Assembly: GCF_042477335.2 (NCBI RefSeq)
Contig: NC_091249.1
Location: forward strand, 45,492,001 to 45,556,000
Direction of reading: 5' to 3'
Length of the DNA stretch: 64,000 bases
Source of the DNA: Ovis canadensis
Lineage: Eukaryota; Chordata; Mammalia; Artiodactyla; Bovidae
Shown here: in pieces, positions 48,446-60,216 of the stretch
Position numbering within the stretch: the first letter of the stretch is position 1
Layout: every line of letters begins with the position of its first letter
Notes under the pieces: model-generated
What the model was told of the DNA's origin: nothing
The model's database searches: none
What the model saw: only the letters and a program-made list of their open reading frames with translations
Position numbers and translations under genes: made by a program

Positions 48446-49698
48446 AATGAGCATAATGTTGCTGGCATGTGGAATGAGTGCAACTGTATGGTAATTTAAC
48501 ATTCTTTCGCATTGCCCTTCATTAGGGCTGGAATGAAAACCGAACTTTTCCAGTCCTGGGGCCGCTGCTGAGTTTTTCAAATTCACTGGCATACTAAACG
48601 TGGCACTTTAACAGTACCATCTTTTAGGATTTGAAATAGCTCAACTGGAATTCTAACACCCCCACTAGCTTTGTTTGTAGAGCTGCTTCCTAAGGCCCAC
48701 TTGACTTCACAATCCAGGATGTCTGGCTCTAGGTGAGTGATCACACCAATCATGATTGTCTGAGTTATAAGATCTTTTCTGTATAGTTTTTCTGTGTATT
48801 CTTGTCACCTCTTCTTAGTATCTTCTGCTTTTGTCAAGTCCATACCATTTCTGTCCTTTATTCTACCCATCTTTGCCTGAAATGTCCCCTTGGTATCTCT
48901 AATTTTCTTGAAGAGATTTCTAATCTTTCCCATTCTATTGCTTTCCTCTATTTCTTTGCATTGATCACTGAGGAAGTCTTTCTTATCTCTCCTTGCTATT
49001 CTTTGGAACTCTGCATTCAGATGGATGTACTTTTCCTTTTCTCCTTTGCCTTTCGCCTCTCTTCTTTTCTCAGCCCTTTGTAAGGCTTCCTCAGGCAACC
49101 ATTTTGCTTTTTTGCATTTCTTTTTCTTGAGGATGGTCTTGATCCCTGCCTCCTGTACAATGTCATGAATCTCCATCCATAGTTCTTCAGGCACTCTGTC
49201 TATCAGATCTAATCCCTTGAATCTATTTGTCACTTCCACTGTATAATCATAAGGAATTTTACTTAGGTCATACCTGAATGGTCTAGTGGTTTTCCCTACT
49301 TTCTTCAATTTAAGTATGAATTTGGTAATAAGGAATTCATGATCTGAGCCACAGTCATCTCGTAGGCCTTGTTTTTGCTGACTGTATAGAGCTTCTCCAT
49401 CTGTGGCTGCAAAGAATATAATCAATCTGATTTCAGTATTGACCATCTGTTGATGTCCATGTGTAGAGCTGTCTCTTGTGTTGCTGGAGTGGGTGTTTGC
49501 TATGACCAGTGCATTCTCTTGGTGAAACTCTGTTAGCTTTTGACCTGCTTCATTTTGTACTCCAAGGATAAACTTGCCTGTTACTCCAGGTATCTCCTGA
49601 CTTCCTACTTTTGCATTCAATTCCTTATGATGAAAAGGACATCTTTTTTTGGGTGTTAATTCTAGAAGCTCTTGTAGATCTCATAAAACCATTCAGTT
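48446..49698 (-). mobile_element. BovB internal fragment lacking its 3' end
   Basis: Reverse-strand BovB covering the second half of the endonuclease, the linker and the start of RT. It begins at about 48446 in the part that normally lies before the RT fingers and lacks the rest of RT and the 3' tail. It ends near 49698 at the EVEWF region, where a Bov-A SINE follows. Target-primed insertion always starts from the 3' end, so a later deletion or rearrangement must have removed it. Confidence 0.88.
48805..49620 (-). pseudogene. BovB endonuclease-linker frame, 271 codons
   Basis: The longest open frame in the window. It starts at MNAKVGSQ, after the GDW of the endonuclease motif, and passes DCGSDHEFLITKF, the linker VPEELWMEIHDIVQEAG and the basic segment KKKKCKKAKWLPEEA, ending at AEDTKKR before the RT. 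It lacks the first endonuclease half and the whole catalytic RT, so no enzyme function is expected. Its openness probably reflects moderate age rather than selection; that is inference. Confidence 0.85.
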
Positions 49699-49833
49699 TT
49701 GCTGCTGCTGCTTAGTCACTTCAGTCGTGTCTGACTCTGTGCGACCCCATAGACGGCAGCCCACCAGGCTCCCTCGTCCGTGGGATTCTCCAGGCAAAAA
49801 CACCTGAGTGGGCTGCCATTTCTTCCTCCACTA
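49699..49833 (-). mobile_element. Bov-A SINE monomer
   Basis: Reverse-strand Bov-A with the (CAG)n tail visible as (GCT)n at 49702-49713. It lies exactly at the 5' limit of the BovB fragment. Confidence 0.9.
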
Positions 49834-50388
49834 GATGGTACTAAATAATATACAGAAATTATACCAAAGAAACATTAGCTCCTGGGGATCAAATACTTGT
49901 GGACTCTGCTGGCATGAAAGGTTAAAAAAAAAAATGTGGATGGAATCTAAATGGAACAGGATATTAAAAAAAAAAATCCAGTATTAAGAAATCTGCATTT
50001 TCACATACCACTCAGATCATATGCTGCATATAAACACTTCCTTTGAAGGCTACCTTTGATTCTTTTTGCATGGACATTTTCTTTTTAAAATCAATATTTT
50101 TTGGAGGAAGAAATGAGAAGCTGGTACACAGGAGTGAAGAATTTTCCACAGTTTGGCCTCCTTCATCAGTATAGCCACAAAACTGCATTAACCTAGTGAA
50201 GATGCTACCTTCACTGCCAAAGATTGCTTATACACATAAAAGTCTCCTAGGACCTCGGAAAAATCAACCTGGATTTCTCTTTTCTTTAGTAATAATCTTC
50301 CCCATTCCCCACTCTGAAAGTATCTATATTTTAGTATTTGGACCATATTTGTATCTGAACAAAGAAATTTAACAAATCCTAAAAGATG
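49834..50388. other. Single-copy spacer
   Basis: Nothing recognised apart from A-runs at about 49924 and 49964. Confidence 0.35.
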
Positions 50389-50790
50389 TCCTGCACAGAT
50401 GTGAGAATTGGACAGTCAAGGTTGAGCATCAGAAAATTAATGCTTTCAAATCTCTTGAGAGTCCCTTGGACTATAAGAAGATCAAACCAGTCAATTCTAA
50501 AAGAAATCAACCCTAAATATTCATTGGAAGGACTGATGCTGAGGCACCAATACTTTGGTCACCTGATGTGAAGAGCCATCTCATTGGAAAAGACCCTGAT
50601 GTTGGGAAAGACTGGGGGCAGGAGAAGAAGGGGATAGCAGCAGATGAGATGGTTTGAGAGGATCATCAACTCAACGGACATGAATCTGAGCAAACTCCAG
50701 GAGACAGTGAAGGACAGGGAGCCTAGTACAACGCAGTTCACAGGGTTGCAAGGAGTTGTACATGACTTAGTGACTGAACAACAGTAAAAC
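50389..50790 (+). mobile_element. BovB 3' part, old
   Basis: Forward BovB from the CENWTV-like region to the tail 'gtgactgaacaacag'. Many differences, broken frame and the CAACA tail type indicate an old copy. Reverse frame 50559-50825 is a shadow. Confidence 0.88.
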
Positions 50791-51506
50791 ATAAGGTTAG
50801 AAAAAGAAAAGCCACTGAATAACATCCATGAAATATGCTGAGCAAGGATAAGTTGTAGCAGCTATCATGTCTTTCGTCTGCTTTCCTATGACCCTTTTAA
50901 CTTCGAAGTTCTGTTAGACCCTTTGGTTAGACTTGTAATGTTAGTGAGAAATCACTTATTTTTAAGAAGAAAGAGAGAGAGGCTTCCTCTTTCACAATAG
51001 TGAAGGCTAAGAGAAAAATGTACTGTTACAAAGCTGAAAGTAGCAAAACTATAGAAACAAAAGTAAATAAAAATGAAATAGAGAAGACTTACTTAAATCA
51101 TATCTTTAGAGCCACATCACAGAAGGAAACACTTAAGAACATTCTACAACTTTTGTGTCAATATTAAGCTGTGAGTCCTATGATCCAATGGGATTGATTT
51201 AAAATTTCAAAATGTAAAATAACTTTATAATTATTAATCTTTATTTTTGTATTTTACTGAAAAGTTTTATTTATGGTTTAGATGAACACCTATCTCTAAA
51301 ATCTTTAAAGAAAAAACAGGGTTGGCAGGATCACATTTTCATCTCTGTTATAGAAGTACTTTTCTCCTAACTTCGAGGAGTAGAATCTACCATCAGGAGA
51401 AATACTGTCAAGACCAAATGAATTTAGGCATTTAAGAAATTTATTGCAAAAACTTCATAAATGGGAAAGCTCTTTTTATTGAAACTGCAAAATCTAACTA
51501 GGTACC
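50791..51506. other. AT-rich single-copy sequence
   Basis: Nothing recognised. Confidence 0.35.
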
Positions 51507-51519
51507 TAATAGACATTTA

Positions 51520-51713
51520 CATTTTTTTATTAAAATATAATTGCTTTACCACATTGTGCTGGTTTTTGCCATATATCAACATAAATCAGCCATACATATA
51601 AATCAGGTATACATATGTCCCCTCTCCCTTGAACCTTCCTCCCATCTTCCAACCCATCCCAGTCCTCTGGGTTGTCATAGGGCACCAGGTTGAGCTCCCT
51701 GTGTCACAGAGCT
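51520..51713 (-). mobile_element. Short L1 3' end with perfect 13-bp TSD
   Basis: Reverse-strand L1 3' UTR only ('aattgctttaccacattgtg', 'catatgtcccctctcc', 'ttgagctccctgtgtcac'), severely 5'-truncated. The exact TSD taatagacattta is at 51507-51519 and 51714-51726. Confidence 0.92.
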
Positions 51714-51726
51714 TAATAGACATTTA

Positions 51727-52741
51727 ATGAAAATGAGTAGGTTTATTGATGCATCTTAGTTCCTAATCTACCATTTTTATTGCCATTCTTGATATTACAC
51801 AGGGAATTTATTATTTACTTAAAAAGATACATGAAAGACATTTCCCAAATGAGTATCACTGTCTACAGAGAAGAGCTATACTCTGATAAATCATGTCATA
51901 AAGCACATTCTCCTTAAGAAACTAAATTCCTCCCTCCTTAACCTGGGCTAGTAGCTTTTATCTTACCATTGAAAATATCTACTCGTGAAGATTTGCTTTT
52001 TGCAAAATCATTTTATATTATATTCAATTGGCAAGTGATCAAATTCTGAGAGTAAACATGCTAAAGTGGTATTATTTCTTTACTCTAATTCTAATAACTG
52101 AACAAATCTAAACAAAACAGTCTTTGATGTTTCAGTAAGCATTTTCTTCTGATGATAACATTTTGTTGTTTTTGTAAGAAATGACATCTCTGCCAGGTGC
52201 TGAAGATGTGATAGTAAAGAGACAACAATCTTGTAAAGAGTTGTTCTTGTTGTTGTTGTTGTTTTACTCTATTAGGAAAGTCATAGTCAAGGTAAATAAA
52301 TAAAACAGTGCACCAGCCATGATAGCAGTTAAATGGAAAAAAGCAGAACAACAATATGATATTTCTGGAATAGGATTGAAGTTATAGGTGGATTAGCCAG
52401 GGAAAGCTTCTTGTGAGTAAAAGATCTGAACAAACAGAGGCAGCTAGTGATGTTGACAAATAGGGGAAAACATACTATGGCAAGAGAGAACAGCCAAGTC
52501 ACTCAAGTGTAGTGGAGCTGAGAAAATCAAAGAAGAGGAGTAGGAAATTAAGTCAAGGAGGTAAAGAACAGCATGGCTATGTAAGATCTGAGAAATCAAG
52601 ATGAGTGGGTTCTGAACAGACAGATAATCAGAGACAGTCAGAAGTTAGAAATGGAAAGCAAATCTCTCACAAAATTGAAAAAAATAATGGCCAGCACATA
52701 AAGGAAATAGACATTGTGCAAATATGATCTAAAAAGCAACT
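51727..52741. other. Single-copy sequence
   Basis: No gene or named repeat. A short (TTG)n run lies at about 52244-52264. Confidence 0.35.
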
Positions 52742-52750
52742 AAAAAGTAA

Positions 52751-52957
52751 CGGGGCTTCCCTGGTGGCCAGACAGTAAAGAATCCACCTGTAATGTGGGA
52801 ACATTTGATCCCTGAGTTGGGATGATCTCCTGGAAGAGGGCATGGCAATCCATTTCAGTATTCTTGCTTGGAGAATCCCAAGGGAAAGAGGAGCCTGGTG
52901 GGCTGCAAGCCAAGGGGTCATAAAGAATCGAACATGACTAAGTGACTGAGCACAGCA
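52751..52957 (+). mobile_element. Bov-tA SINE with TSD
   Basis: Head 'ggggcttccctggtggccag', body to 'gaacatgactaagtgactg'. Exact TSD aaaaagtaa at 52742-52750 and 52958-52966. Confidence 0.92.
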
Positions 52958-52986
52958 AAAAAGTAATAGATCTAAATAGTATAAGG

Positions 52987-53310
52987 GGGCTTCCCTGGTG
53001 GCTCAGTGGTTAAGAAACTTCCTGCCAATGCAGAAGACACAGGTTCAATCCTTGGTCTGGGAAGACTCCACACACCGAGGAGCAACTAAATCCATGCAGC
53101 ATAGCTATTAAGCCTGTGCTCCAGAGTCCAGGAGCTACAACTACTGAGCCTGAGTGCCTTAAAGCCCATACTCCGCAACAAGAGAAATGACAACAGTGAA
53201 AACTCCATTAACTGCAACAAAGAGAAGCCCCTTACTCTGCAACTAGAGAAAAGTCTATGCAGCAATGAAGACTCAGCACAGGCAAAAATAAATAAACAAA
53301 TAATTTTAAA
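52987..53310 (+). mobile_element. CHR-type tRNA SINE, long form
   Basis: Head 'ggcttccctggtggctcag' followed by 'tggttaagaaacttcctgcc', then the non-tRNA body 'gaggagcaactaaatcc', 'ctccagagtccaggagc', 'ctactgagcctgagtgcc', and the end 'aaaaataaataaacaaat'. This body and A-rich tail distinguish CHR from Bov-tA. Confidence 0.85.
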
Positions 53311-54477
53311 AATATTACAAGGATTAGAGAAAAAATTTAGATACAGAAAAGCGGCAAAGGAAATTCAATAACTGCAAATTCAGAGCTCTTCCCCACCTCA
53401 TCTGTAAAAAACAAAACAAAACAGAATACGGGATATATATCTTTTAGAAAAAAATAACTTTCTAGAAATAAAAAAGGAAGAAAAGAAGATTAAAATATAC
53501 ATATTAAAAGGTACACTATGTTCTAAATAAAATGGATTCAGAATGGTTAATGCAGAAACATATTCTTTTAAAAAAAAGTCAGTGGAATCTAAAAATAAAG
53601 GATTTGGGGAATAACTTGGCAAAACCTGTTTGACCTAGAAAAGTGCAAATGGTAAGATGGCCTCAGAGTTCCACTCAGTAATATCCAAACTAGTAAGAAT
53701 AATAATCCAACAAGATACTCAAGGAAATAAAACATAAGTCAAGTAGCTTATTTTCACATGTCTGCCCTTCAAATTTAGGAGCTTCAGAGAGTTTTGAGTA
53801 TGTAAGAATTCATTTTTATAAGTTTTTCTCAAAAAGACTACTAGAGAATAAATTTCAGACAATAAAAATTGATTTGAAAATCACTGCAAAAGGACTGACA
53901 AGGATCATTGCATTTAAGTATAGGACTATGTATAAAACAAATGTAAGTATTAGAATTAAAACAAAGAATACAAATATGGTACAACAATTTATATGACAAT
54001 ATTAAGAACTTGGAAAGAAAAGAATGAAAAGTTATTTTTAGATAACATAAGTGTTGATTAACTGTTGCTAATTTCTTATAAGCAAATGTAACAGTGAGAA
54101 GTCAAAGTATACCATTTATAATTTAAAAAATTAAAGATATACTAACAGTTAACAATTTCAAGAAAATCATTCTAGAAATATAGCATTATTATCTAATATT
54201 AGGTGGCAGAGACAAGAAGAGACAAGGGGAGGAAAAAATTTCTTTAATGTTTTTCACTGAACAGAAATAATAGATAACATAAAAGAAGTAGGCCTTTTCC
54301 ATTAAAAGTGAAAAAATTAAAAATACCCTCCAGAGTTAGATTATCCTGCATCTTAAACTGAATGTGAGTCAAAATATGAAACGTGGATTAGTTAGCAAGT
54401 CTTATACAATGATATAGCAAGAACTTCCCAACAAATGTGTCAGAGTACACTCTTATAATGCTAATGATTTACAGGCA
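53311..54477. other. A-rich single-copy sequence
   Basis: No gene or named repeat. Confidence 0.35.
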
Positions 54478-54583
54478 GCAGCTGCTGCTGCTGCTGCTGC
54501 TATGTTGCTTAAGTCATGTCCAACTCTGCGACCACATAGATGGCAGCCCACCAGGCTCCTCCATCCCTGGGATTCTCCAGGCA
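54478..54583 (-). mobile_element. Bov-A SINE, truncated, with (GCT)7 tail
   Basis: Reverse-strand Bov-A part after seven pure GCT units (54481-54501), the complement of the CAG tail. Body ends early at 'ctccaggcag'. Confidence 0.88.
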
Positions 54584-54693
54584 GACTGAGATATTAATCC
54601 CATCAGGTTTTATGTGTTCAGCAAGGGGCTGAACTAGCCAGACTCTCCAAGGGGTTTTCTCCATCCAACAGTGATCACTCTTTTCTCTTTATC

Positions 54694-54824
54694 ATGCTGC
54701 TGCTGCTAAGTTGCTTCAGTTGTGTTTGACTCTGTGCGACCCCAAGAAGGCAGCCCACAGGCTTACCCGTCCCTAGGATTCTTCAGGCATGAACACTGGA
54801 GTGGGTTGCCATTTCCTTCTCCAA
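54694..54824 (-). mobile_element. Bov-A SINE monomer with perfect TSD
   Basis: Reverse-strand Bov-A with a (GCT)n edge. Exact TSD ttctctttatc at 54683-54693 and 54825-54835. Confidence 0.93.
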
Positions 54825-54954
54825 TTCTCTTTATCCTAGTAGGTTGTAGAATATAACCATTTTCAATATGCTTCAATGAAAATGGGAAAGAAAAACACTT
54901 TGCAACAGGCCATTGCACGACACATACAAGAATTCTTAAAATGTTCCTTGGTTA

Positions 54955-57900
54955 CTCAGTTCAGTTCACTAGGTCGAGTCCGACTCTTTGCACTCCCATG
55001 AACTGCAGCATGCCAGGTGTCCCTGTCTATCACCGACTCTTGGAGTTCACACAAATTCACGTCCATCAAGTCGATGATGCCATCCAGCCATCTCATCCTC
55101 TATCGTCCCCTTTTCCTTCTGCCACCAATCCCTCCCATCATCAGAATCTTTTCCAATGAGTCAACTCTTAGCAGGAGGTGGCCAAAGTACTGGAGTTTTA
55201 GCTTTAGCATCAGTCCTTCTAAAGAACAGCCAGGACTGCTCTCCTTTAGAATAGACTGGTTGGATCTCCTTGCAGTTCAAGACTTCTCCAACACCACAGT
55301 TCAAAAGCATCAATTCTTTGGCACTCAGCTCTCTTCACAGTCCAATTCTCACATCCATACATGACCACTGGAAAAATCACAGCCTTGACTAGATGGACCT
55401 TTGTTGGCAAAGTAATGTCTCTGCTTTTGATTATGCTGTAAAGGTTGATCATAACTTTCCTTCCAAGGAGTAAGTGTCTTTTAATTTCATGGCTGCAGTC
55501 ACCATCTGAGGTGATTTTGGAGCCCCCCAAAATAAAGTCTGACACTGTTTCCACTGTTTCCCCATCTATTTCCCATGAAGTGATGGGACCAGATGCCATG
55601 ATCTTTGTTTTCTGAATGTTGAGCTTTAAGCCAATTTTTTCACTCTCCTCTTTCACTTTCATCAAGACACTTTTTAGTTTCTCTTCACTTTCTGCCATAA
55701 GGGTGGTGTCATCTGCATATGTGAGGTTATTAATGTATCTCCTGGCAATCTTGATTCCACCTTGTGCTTCTTCCAGCCCAGTGTTTCTCATGATGTATTC
55801 TGCATAGAAGTTAAAGAAGCAGGGTGACAATATACAGCCTTGACGTACTCCTTTTTCTACTTGGAACCAGTCTGTTGTTCCATATCCAGTTCTAACTGTT
55901 GCTTCTTGACCTGCTTATAGATTTTTCAAGAGGAAGGCCAGGTGGTCTAGTATTCCCATCTCTTGAAATAGATGGGGAAACAGTGGAGACAGTGTCAGAC
56001 TTTATTTTGGGGGGCTCCAGAATCACTGCAGATAGTGACTGCAGCCATGAAATTAAAAGATGCTTACTCCTTGGAAGAAAAGTTATGACCAACCTAGATA
56101 GCATATTCAAAAGCAGAGACATTACTTTGCCGACTAAGGTCTGTCTAGTCAAGGCTATGGTTTTTCCTGTGGTCATGTATGGATGTGAGATTTGGACTGT
56201 GAAGAAGGCTGAGCACCGAAGAATTGATGCTTTTGAACTGTGGTGTTGGAGAAGACTCTTGAGAGTCCCTTGGACTGCAAGGAGATCCAACCAGTCCATT
56301 CTGAAGGAGATCAGCCCTGGGATTTCTTTGGAAGGAATGATGCTAAAGCTGAAACTCCAGTACTTTGGCCATCTCATGAGAAGAGGTGACTCATTGGAAA
56401 AGACTCTGATGCTGGGAGGGATTGAGGGCAGGAGGAGAAGGGGACGACCGAGAATGAGATGGCTGGATGGCATCACGGACTCAATGGACGTGAACATGAG
56501 TGAACTCCGGGAGATGGTGATGAACAGGGAGGCTTGGCGTGCTGCAATTCATGGGGTAGCAAAGAGTCAGACATGACTGAGCGACTGAACTGAACTGAAC
56601 TGAACACAGTCAAAGGCTTTGGAACAGTCAGTAAAGCAGAAATAGATGTTTTTCTGGAACTCTCTTGGTTTTTCCATGATCCAGCAGATGTTGGCAATTT
56701 GATCTCTGGTTCCTCTGCCTTTTCTAAAACCAGCTTGAACATCAGGAAGTTCACAGTTCATGTATTGCTGAAGCCTGGCTTGGAGATTTTGACCATTATT
56801 TTACTAGCATGTGAGATGAGTGGAATCGTGCAGTAGTTTGAGCATTCTTTGACATTGCCTTTCTTTGGGATTGGAATAAAAACTGACCTTTCCAGTCCTG
56901 TGGCCACTGCTGAGTTTTCCAATTTTGCTGGCATATTGAATGTAGCACTTTCACAGCATCATCTTTAAGGATTTGAAATAGCTCCACTGGAATTCCATCA
57001 CCTCCACTAGGGTTGTTCATAGTGATGCTTTCTAAGGCCCATTTGACTTCACATTCTAGGATGTCTGGCTCTAGGTGAGTGATCATACCATCGTGATTAT
57101 CATGCTTATCTGGGTCATGAAGCTCTTTTTTGTACAATTCTTCTGTGTATTCTTGCCACCTCTTCTTAATATCTTCTGCTTCTGTTAGGTCCATACCATT
57201 TCTGTCCTCTATTGAGCCCATCTTTGCATGAAATGTTCCCTTGGTATCTCTAATGTTCTTGAAGAGATCTCTAGTCTTTTCCATTCTCTTGTTTTCCTCT
57301 ATTTCTTTGCATTGATCACTGAGGAAGGCTTTCTTATCTCTCCTTGCTATTCTTTGGAACTCTGCATTCAGATGATTATATTGTTCCTTTTCTCCTTTGC
57401 TTTTCACTTCCCTCCTTTTCACAGCTATTTGTAAGGCCTCCCCAGACAGCCATTTTGCTTTTCTGCCTTTCTTTTCCATGGGGATGGTCTTGATCCCTGT
57501 CTCCTGTACAATGTCAAGAACCTCAGTCCATAGTTCATCAGACATTCTATCTATCGGATCTAGTCCCTTAAATCTATTTCTCACTTCCATTGTATAATCA
57601 TAAGGGATTTGATTTAAGTCATATCTGAATGGTCTGAATTTGTCAATAAGGAGTTCATGATCTGAGCCACAGTCAGCTCCCAGTCTTGTTTTTGCTGACT
57701 GTATAGAGCTTCTCCATCTTTGGATGCAAAGAATATAATCAATCTGATTTCAATGTTGACCATCTGGTGATGTCCATGTGTAGAGCTATTCCACATTCAA
57801 GGTCAGGAGGGGCAGCCCTGAGGAGACACCCCTCGTCCAAGGTAAGAAGCAGTGGCTGCACTTTTCTGGAGCAGCCGTGAAGAGATACCCCAATCCAAGG

Positions 57901-58860
57901 TAAGAGAAACCCAAGTAAGATGGTAGGTGTTGGGAGAGGGCGTCAGAGGACAGACATACTGAAACCATAATCACAGAAAACTAGTCAATCTGATCACACC
58001 TACCACAGCCTTGTCTAACTCAACGAAACTAAGCCATGATGTGTGGGGCCACCCAAGACGGATGGGTTGTGGTGGAGAGGTCTGACAGAATGTGGTCCAC
58101 TGGAGAAGGGAATGGCAAATCACTCCAGTATTCTTGCCTTGAGAACTCTATGAACAGTATGAAAAGGCAAAATGATAGGATACTGAAAGAGGAACTCCCC
58201 AGGTCAGTAGGTGCCCAATATGCTACTGGAGGTCAGTGGAGAAATAACTCCCAAAAGAATGAAGGGATCGAGCCAAAGCAAAAACAATACCCAGTTGTGG
58301 ATGTGACTGGTGATAGAAGCAAGGTCCGATGCTATAAAGAGCAATATTGGCTAGAAACCTGGAATGTCAGGTCCATGAATCAAGGCAAATTGGAAGTGGT
58401 TAAACAGGAGATGGCAAGAGTGAACGTCGACATTCTAGGAATCAGAGAACTAAGATGGACTGGAATGGGTGAATTTAACTCAGATGACCATTATATCTAC
58501 TACTGTGGTCAAGAATCCCTTAGAAGATATGGAGTAGCCATCATGGTCAACAAAAGAGTCCGAAATGCAGTATTTGGATGCAATCTCAAAAACAACAGAA
58601 TGATCTCCGTTCATTTCCAAGGCAAACCATTCAATATCACAGTAATCTGAGTCTATGCCCCAATTAGTAATGCTGAAGAAGCTGAAGTTGAATGATTCTA
58701 TGAAGACCTGCAAGGCCTTTTAGAACTAACATCCCAAAAAAGATGTCCTTTTCATTATAGGGGACTGGAATGCAAAAGTACAAAGTCAAGAAAGAGCTAG
58801 GGTAACAGGCAATTTTGGCCTTGGAATATGGAATGAAGCAGGGCAAAGGCTAATAGAGTT
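54955..58860. mobile_element. Large BovB LINE with 5' inversion
   Basis: Bases 54955-57786 read as reverse-strand BovB from the 3' tail ('actcagttcagttcac') back through RT and linker to the point coding STHGHHQMVN in the endonuclease end. From 57787 the DNA reads forward-strand BovB: the last 5' leader units ('ccacattcaaggtcagg'), the leader and the first two-thirds of the endonuclease, ending at 58860 ('ggctaatagagttt'). The two arms miss about 70-80 bases of BovB between them. A nested BovB occupies 55966-56605. Without it the element is about 3.26 kb. Reverse frames include 55246-55830 (194 residues, catalytic YADD) and 56796-57590 (264 residues, linker). Frameshifts make it inactive. No clear TSD. 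Confidence 0.9.
55966..56605 (+). mobile_element. BovB 3' part nested in the inverted BovB
   Basis: Forward BovB beginning at 'gaaatagatggggaaacag' and ending in ACTGAACTGAACTGAAC. The 225-residue frame at 55899-56576 covers its entire RT C-terminal region to [14 protein letters not shown]. Few differences, so young. The host BovB resumes at 'acagtcaaaggctttgg' but lacks the approximately 30 bases that normally lie between the two host edges, and there is no TSD. Confidence 0.9.
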
Positions 58861-59055
58861 TGATTATTCACCCACATGTAATTGTTATCTGGAAATTCAT
58901 TTTAAAAAAACTCTGGAAAAGTATTAAAGATTATTACAATGAAAATCATCAGGTAAATCAAAACTCTGAAAGGAAACAAAAATTGGTAATTGTGGTAGAA
59001 CTGATTTTAATTAGACATAAAGGAAATTTTTTCTGACTTACTAGGTTGCAGGTAA

Positions 59056-59387
59056 GTAAGATCCAATCAGTCCATCCTAAAGGAGATCAGTCCTGGGTTT
59101 TCACTGGAAAGACTGACGCTGAAGCTGAAACTCCAATACTTTGGCCACCTGATGTGAAGAGCTGACTCATTGGAAAAGACCCTGATGATGGGAGGGATTG
59201 GGGGCAGGAGGAGAAGGGGAGGACAGACGATGAGATGGCTAGATGGCATCACCAACTCAATGGACATGAGTCTGAGTAAACTCTGGGAGTTGGTGATGGA
59301 CAGAGAGGCCTGGCGTGCTGTGATTCATGCGGTCACAAAGAGTCCGACACGACTGAGCAACTGAAGTGAACTGAACTGAACTGAAGC
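59056..59387 (+). mobile_element. BovB 3' end with TSD
   Basis: Forward BovB end starting at 'agatccaatcagtccatcc' and ending in ACTGAACTGAACTGAAG. Flanks ttgcaggtaa (59046-59055) and ttgcaagtaa (59388-59397) differ at one base. Frame largely open at 59170-59364 but far too short to function. Confidence 0.92.
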
Positions 59388-59397
59388 TTGCAAGTAA

Positions 59398-60011
59398 ATT
59401 ACTACAGTATTTTACGGAGTGATGGAGAGAAACGGTGTCTGTGATAATAAAATTCAAAACACAGGGTAGGCAAATAATCTCTCTGCTTCTGAGATTCATT
59501 CATTTGGGTAAAAACTTATACTTAAAATGTCACCTTTATATTTTCCCTTGTGAAAGCCATTATACAATTTGATTGTTGAGAGGGAAAAAAAAGCAGTGAT
59601 GGTAAATACTCATGAATAAAATTAATAAAATTCAGGATATTTCTTTTTTAAGGGTAGTGGATTTAACATTCTACCTAAAATATTTTAATTTCAGGATGGT
59701 TTAACTTTATAGACCTTATTGTTCCAAATTGCTCCAAGGATATCATTACCACAACCATCTGTGCTCTAAGCCAGAGTCATCCTTTAAAACCAACAGGCAC
59801 AAGCTTAATAGCCTCAGACTGTGGCAGAGAAGAATGTATTCCAAAGTCAAAGGAATATTTTGTCAAAGTCTAAGAGCTACAAATGAGAGGACTAGATATT
59901 ATAGACTATATTTATGGGACTCTTTAAAATCATATTTGACATTTATTAATATGTTTTGAAGAGTTAAATTTCTAAAACATTTATATCAGATTTTTATGCA
60001 TATTTAGTTAA
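59398..60011. other. Single-copy spacer
   Basis: Nothing recognised. Confidence 0.35.
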
Positions 60012-60216
60012 TAAAGCCCTTTTCAAGTGGATCAAGTGATAAATAATTTGCCTGCCAATGCAGGAGCTGAAGGCTTCAGTCCCTGAGTTGGGAAGATCCC
60101 CTGGAGAAGGAAATGGCAAGCCACTCCAGTATTCTGGCCTGGGAGATTCCATGGACAGAGGAGCCTGGCGGGCTACAGTCCACAGGGTCACAAAGAGTCG
60201 AACACAACTGAGCACA
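60012..60216 (+). mobile_element. Bov-tA SINE, diverged head
   Basis: The head is poorly kept, but 'tgcctgccaatgcaggag' and the Bov-A body 'gatcccctggagaagg' to 'cgaacacaactgagcac' are clear. Open frames on both strands come from the SINE. Confidence 0.88.

Noticed and set aside
48805..49620. A 271-codon open frame as a possible host gene
   Set aside because: It is the reverse-strand BovB endonuclease-to-linker sequence, with sibling copies throughout the window.
54481..54501. (GCT)7 as a coding trinucleotide expansion
   Set aside because: It is the complement of the normal CAG tail of Bov-A SINEs and no gene surrounds it.
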